Positions 58,801-64,000 of a stretch of 64,000 bases of DNA are shown one piece after another. The translations under genes were made by a program, and so were the position numbers. The first letter of the stretch is position 1; each line of letters begins with the position of its first letter. The notes beneath the pieces were generated by a model. That model saw only the letters and a program-made list of their open reading frames with translations, was not told the DNA's origin and ran no database searches. The stretch comes from Petrosia ficiformis (lineage: Eukaryota; Porifera; Demospongiae; Haplosclerida; Petrosiidae), in NCBI GenBank assembly GCA_947044365.1, contig OX345642.1, positions 3,781,598 to 3,845,597 on the forward strand, read 5' to 3'.

Positions 58801-60176
58801 GTCTATTCTTAGTGGAAACCAAGCACAATGTAGGATCTAAATCTGCTACTCATAGCAATTCAAATCAATTCAAAAAACATCAGATCACTCCAGAAACATA
58901 CAGCAAACCACTCATGGACCCTCCAAATTCTACATCAATTTTACCATCACATTCTTCTTTATCCAATACTGGGTTTACGTTTAGCCATGTTCCATTGTCA
59001 ATATCCTATCTCCCTTCTTCATGCTACCTCCCCCGGAAATTATCTCCCCTCTTATATTCTACTGCAATTAGACTAAACGGGAAAATATCTTCAATATTGT
59101 ACACCACATCAAAATCCTGTTACAATCCGGAAGTCATACACCAAACTCCTGTGTCAGGGTCTACTCATAGTTATCTGTCCCAGACTGCCCATCGAAAAAC
59201 GAAATCTAAACTCCCCTCTAATGAATCCATAACTCAGAAATGTCATCTAAACTCTACACCACAGAGACCATGCTATGAGTCACAAACTAATGATTCTGCT
59301 GTAAATTCAGGTGCAATATCTCATGCATACAAGAATCCAGCTAACAGAATAGATTCCCTTGTTTTTCATTTAAACGGGCCATCTACACTCTCTATTCAGA
59401 ATGATGATCGAATTGGTCACGCAAGTTTGACCACTGAAATCCAACTGAATCAAGAGCTTCCACATCGTATCCTTTCAGAAAGACCAAATATTCCTCTGCC
59501 TAAAGTTGTTCAATCACCAAAGGTCATTGCAATATCAAAAAGTAACTCACTTACTCTTCAAAAACAATTATGTGCTCAGAAACTGAATGAAGCTTATGCT
59601 AGTAAGACCACTGAAACCACAACAAGTGATGCAACTCCACATGTTACTCATTCCAGGGGACCAACTACTCCTATTCAGAAACTGCATGTAGCTCAAAATC
59701 CATGTGCCAAGGCTCAAATCATAGCAAGTGACATACTTCCACACAATATTCTTCCTAATAGACGACTAACTATTTGTCCCCAAAGACCAAATATTCGTCC
59801 CAAAAAGTCAATGAAGAAATGCCTTCTTTGTCCACTATTTCCCAAGTTTTTTGGAAGTATTAAGTCCTTTTTTACCAAAACTGCACCTCCAAAAACGTCT
59901 TCAGCCTCAATCAAACAACCCAATGACTTTGTCATTGATATTGACACACTTAAAAGAGAATTTACAGGACAGGGGTTAGAATGTGATGCAACATCTCATT
60001 CTAAAAGTTATCTGTCATGGCCATGTCTATCCCTACCTCGTTCTGACAGAGATTATCAAAACCCTCACACGTTTACTTCTATGTCTCCTAACAATCACAA
60101 GAGAAAAGATGGAAAACCTGGTCATATTGCTATTCAAATTGAGTTTGAATCAAATACTATTGGAACCTGGGTATGA
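55810..60176 (+). CDS. Single-pass membrane protein with three extracellular modules (gene 1), function unknown
   Basis: Ten exons join in phase to 1,020 aa: 55810-55861, 55911-55999, 56057-56252, 56425-56513, 56570-56765, 56910-57004, 57062-57278, 57651-57870, 58102-58646, 58813-60176. A signal peptide (MFITVFILLQCFG) is followed by three modules of about 95-104 residues. Each is coded by a short plus a long exon and bounded by phase-1 introns. Modules 1 and 2 are close (SIALYWTSHE, CTNP, VVTQGVLANH, FSLSQGE); module 3 is diverged, with several NxT/S sites and CVGTC. A helix (YFVGIMVLPIGILLLFIEV, about 343-365) then a CSC segment cross the membrane. The tail of about 650 residues is rich in Ser, Thr and Pro and likely disordered. 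I do not recognise the family. The layout suggests a cell-surface receptor or adhesion protein. The modules show a weak beta-sandwich look only. Confidence 0.85.
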
Positions 60177-60301
60177 AAATGTAACTTGAAATAATGATTC
60201 CTATTACTAAGAATAATTATCATAAATTTAATTAATAATCTATCAATTGTACAAATAATAATTACGTATTATTATTATGGTTTCTGTTAATTTTGTTTAT
60301 T

Positions 60302-60307
60302 AATAAA
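60302..60307 (+). promoter_or_regulatory. Probable polyadenylation signal of gene 1
   Basis: AATAAA 126 bases after the stop codon. Confidence 0.5.
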
Positions 60308-60862
60308 AACATTTGCATTATAAATTGAATAATGTTATCTGTAGTGAAGTCTGTGGATTGGTAAACTTTGTGTTTATCAATAAGTCCATTATTAATAACA
60401 GCTTAACTTTGTACTTCTCCATTATAAGCTAGATGGGTAAGCACATCCACTGTCACTCGCTATGGTCGTGACTTCTAAGCTAAAAATGAAGTTTCCATAT
60501 GATAATAACAATTATATAATCACAATTTTATAATTAAATTATAGGCTTTTATCTCCAAATTAATAACACTCTCTACACTGTATCATGATCAATCTTTGTA
60601 TCATAAACAAAATAACATGCATGACTACTGAATGTGTAGAACTACTAATAGACCTCTCACTAACAACATTGATCAGTTAGACGCATCTAGCCACATCAGC
60701 CAGCTCACTGTAGCTTTGTTGATTGTGATGTATAATATATCATTCCAGAGCTAAATTAATGCTCTATTCAAGTAAGACAACAAATCAATTTTGAAATCTT
60801 AATCCATAAGATTGGTTTTCACAGAGGCGGTCACATCAATTATATTATTATATATCATACAT

Positions 60863-61196
60863 ATGCCTAACAGCTGTTTCTCATACACACCAAACTGGAT
60901 ATTCTGCCATTAGCACTTTAAAGACTTGTATATTCAGGCTTTCACAAATTTCTACTCAACTATACAGTATTACAAATTACCACTTTTCTGTCAGTATCCA
61001 TGTCCTTGCTGATCCTCTAAGTTCCTCTTATGCTTGTATGACCAATTGACCAGCTCTCGGTAACCAGGCAACACAACGTACGCGCATAGGCGTACGCGCG
61101 CTTGTAGGTGTGGTTTTAGAACCGTATATACAGCTAGCTGTCATTATTATTTACAGTTGAAATAGCTGGAGGAATCTGTTGTGCTCTTTAGCTAAA
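60863..61196 (+). promoter_or_regulatory. Promoter region of membrane protein gene 2
   Basis: Homologous to 55418-55809. The CpG element here is a shortened form (61077-61102), with one complete ATAGGCGTACGCGCGC and a partial copy before it. Confidence 0.55.
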
Positions 61197-64000
61197 ATGT
61201 TTATAACTATTTTTATTCTCTTGCAGTGTTTTGGAGAAGTTTCAAAAGGTAAATTTTAACAATATAACATATATATTACAATTATATCATCTTACGTTTC
61301 AGATGAACGGCAGAATCATTGTACGAGTATTGCTGTCAAAAATATCACTAATTCAGTAGCACTTTATTGGACTTCACATGAAATTCAGGAGGTTTGTTCT
61401 TGTATGTATGTGCTATGTGTATTTTGATGTGTTTCTGTCCACAAAGATAACTGGCAATAGCCACACAGGAACATGTACAAATCCGCATCTGAGGATTGAC
61501 CATGTTGATCATCAGCACTACCCTATGGTTGTTACTCGTGGAGTGCTTGCTAATCACACAAAATCGAAAGATACGTTTTCACTATCTCAAGGTGAAACAT
61601 TAATAAAAGAGTTCATGAAATTTGAACAGTTGGAAGGTAAATGTGAAATACATATAGGGCTCTACAATTTTAGTGACATGCATTATACATATTATAAATA
61701 TACATACGTACACATGGTATATATATACTTTTCACCTACATATATCTGCCTATATAATAATAATTATCTATTATAGTTTAATAAATTCAATATCACCATA
61801 CCTTGCAGGTGAACAGCAGAAACAATGTACGCGTATTGCTGTCAAAACTCTTACTAATTCAATAGCACTTTACTGGACTTCACATGAAATGCAGAAGGTT
61901 TGTACTTGTATGTACGGTGATGTGTGTATTTTGATGTGTTTTTGTCCACAAAGACAACTGGCAATAGTGACGTAGGAACATGTACAAATCCTCTGAGAAG
62001 TCGCTATGTTGATCATCAGCACTACCCTATGGTTGTTACTCAAGGAGTGCTTGCTAATCACACAAAATCGAAAGATACGTTTTCACTATCTCAAGGTGAA
62101 ACATTGATAAAAGGGTTCATGAAGTTTGAACAGTATCATCAGTTGGCAGGTAAATGTGAAATACATATTATAGGGCTCTAGAGATATGCATTATAATACA
62201 TTAATATACATCTGGTTTGTGAGACTATGTATACCTGCCTATATAATAATTATAATACTTACCTCCACATTTTGTAGGTGAACAAGAAATATATCTGTTT
62301 AAAAATACTACTCTCAATTACACTATACTGAACTATAGTTTGGAAGAAAATGAGCATCACAAAAAATATAAGGTTGGATAAATACTCAGCTATTGTATGT
62401 ATTTTGATGCATTTCTATCATCAACATAGATAACTGGCAACAGTCAGAATAATTGTGTCGGCACATGTACTAAAGTACAACTGAGGTTTGGCCATGTCAA
62501 GCAATACTATCATATTTTTGCTACTCAAGGAAGATTTCTAAAGCTGAGACCTATTAAGAAATTTAATTTTACTTTTTCAATGGCTCACACAAGTGAAATA
62601 TTGATAAAGATGTTCATGATACTTGAACATTACACCCAAGTGGCAGGTAAATGAAAGTAGAGCAGTCTGGCTATTGTTACATCTATAACAAAATGCATCT
62701 ACAATTATAAATATACATATACATTCAAAAGTTAAATAAATTCAGCTTGTCAGCAATGATTCTGGCAGCTGGTTGGAATAACATCTATGTTTCTAGAAGC
62801 CTCTGTAATATTCGATAAATATTTAATACCTGTGATACCAACAATTATATACCTACACACATAATAAGTACATAAAATTATAATCATGCAATGCATCTTA
62901 TAACATAAATATCTACATACTTCATATCAATTTTTATGTATAATTATGTACATACATACTACATAAATAATTATGTACATGCATAATAAATAATTATAAA
63001 TAAATAGGTAGTAATCACAAGATATACACATAATTTGAAAATGCAATTTCTCTTTTGACTAATAGCTAAGACTTTTGGTTTCCCTTCTCCATTATCAAAT
63101 GAAACCAAACAATGGAAAATACAAACATCTTTTGAATGTCAATATGTTCAACGGGGTTACTTCATTGGAATCATGGTTCTTCCAATTGGCATTTTACTAC
63201 TATTCATTGAAGTGACATGTTCCTGTGGAAAGGTTATCTCACAATTGATACAAAGTCGAAAAGAGGGACACTATACTCAATTGAGGTACATGTATAGTAT
63301 GTATTAAAAGCACATACCATACAAAAAATGTTATAAAAGAGTGCTACTGCAATGAAAATACAATAACATTCTTAAATAAATGAGGTAATTGAAGAAGCAC
63401 AACAGGCTGAAATACTAAATGTTTATTCTAATAAGAGCTAACAAAAACAACATAGAGATCTAAATTAAATTCATGCTTGTTCAACTAGAATTTATGTTTT
63501 TTTTTCTTACAGAAAAACTACTCATAAGATATCTCTGAACAAGCAAGAAATGTCTCATCTCAATAAATCCTCTCCACGTCAAAAAATAAGTGATAACTTT
63601 TGTCCATTTCCTTATGACCTCTCAAGTGACAACAAATATCATGGAGAATCTCCAGTCTCTATATCTTCATCAGAAGTAAAAAGAGAGCACAGGGATCTGA
63701 ATGCTTTACTAAATGATAAACTGGTTACTCAAAGCAATGACAATAAATCAACTGTGCATTTCAATGAAAACATCATTTCAGAATCAGTCAATCTCCTTAT
63801 TCCACTTCATGAGTCTGTTGAACAGAATGAAGCATCAAAACATCCTTTCCGCTCTCTTTCTCCTGTAGTACCAGGAGGAAAGAAAGAACATGAATATCCA
63901 ATTCTAAAAACTTTTAAAACTGAAAGCATGAATACTGTTTCCATGATGCATGCAGAACGTGTATATATACCACCTACTACACCGCCATCATGTCAGTTGG
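61197..64000 (+). CDS. Membrane protein gene 2, tandem copy of gene 1 (3' end outside window)
   Basis: Nine exons are visible with the same sizes and phases as gene 1: 61197-61248, 61303-61391, 61447-61636, 61809-61897, 61954-62149, 62278-62372, 62430-62646, 63066-63285, 63513 to the window end. Exon 3 is 6 bases shorter: two residues are lost in the His-rich stretch. The signal peptide, three modules, transmembrane helix (GYFIGIMVLPIGILLLF) and start of the tail are all intact, with no stops. Amino acid changes cluster in module 1 and just after exon 9 begins (KQEMSHLNKS), while the next 350 bases of the tail are almost identical to gene 1. This is a recent tandem duplicate that is probably also expressed. 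Confidence 0.85.

Larger units (their letters stand above)
60177..61196. other. Spacer between membrane protein genes 1 and 2
   Basis: It holds the gene 1 3' end and, from 60863, the duplicated promoter block of gene 2. No other gene seen. Confidence 0.7.

Noticed and set aside
58683..58812. Start of a separate gene at 58683 leading into exon 10
   Set aside because: The first 40 codons are intronic; a donor at 58646/58647 and acceptor at 58812/58813 join the tail in phase.

Overview
The window is animal nuclear DNA. It is AT-rich, its genes have many short exons with GT-AG introns, and the introns and spacers are full of small non-autonomous transposons. The gene set (CLN3/battenin, a CYP4-type P450, a RING/TRAF protein, an HS3ST-like sulfotransferase, a Ty3/Gypsy element and an intron-bearing GH57-like enzyme) and the compact exons suggest an early-branching metazoan, most likely a demosponge. 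That assignment is inferred from style and gene content and is not proven by any single marker. Exon borders below were read by eye from splice signals and phase continuity.

Layout. 1-6162: 3' half of a first CLN3 gene (copy A). 6949-18900: a complete second CLN3 gene (copy B, 15 exons, 483 aa). The two are tandem paralogues that share introns, including a 15-bp minisatellite. 19538-26528: a 17-exon secreted GH57-like glycosidase gene (649 aa), a candidate for ancient transfer from bacteria. 27477-28742: a single-exon RING/TRAF-type zinc-finger/MATH gene. 29597-41400: a 15-exon cytochrome P450 of CYP4 type (511 aa). Its introns hold a RecQ-like helicase fragment, tRNA-like elements and several transposons with readable target-site duplications. 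42378-46970: an intact minus-strand sulfotransferase gene and an inverted partial copy, separated by a 2.1-kb spacer with remains of a Crypton-type recombinase gene. 47060-51665: a 5'-truncated, broken Ty3/Gypsy retrotransposon with a nested insertion in gag. 51666-55809: gene-poor spacer. 55810-60176: a 10-exon single-pass membrane protein gene of unknown function, with three extracellular modules and a long cytoplasmic tail. 61197-64000: a near-identical tandem copy of it, cut by the window end.

The genes do not form a pathway. Two local tandem duplications (CLN3 and the membrane protein) and one inverted duplication (sulfotransferase) dominate the region, and mobile elements explain most of the remaining structure. 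CLN3 and the GH57-like enzyme could both relate to lysosomal or extracellular digestion, but nothing in the sequence ties them together. The most interesting unexplained locus is the tandem pair of modular membrane proteins at 55.4-64 kb.
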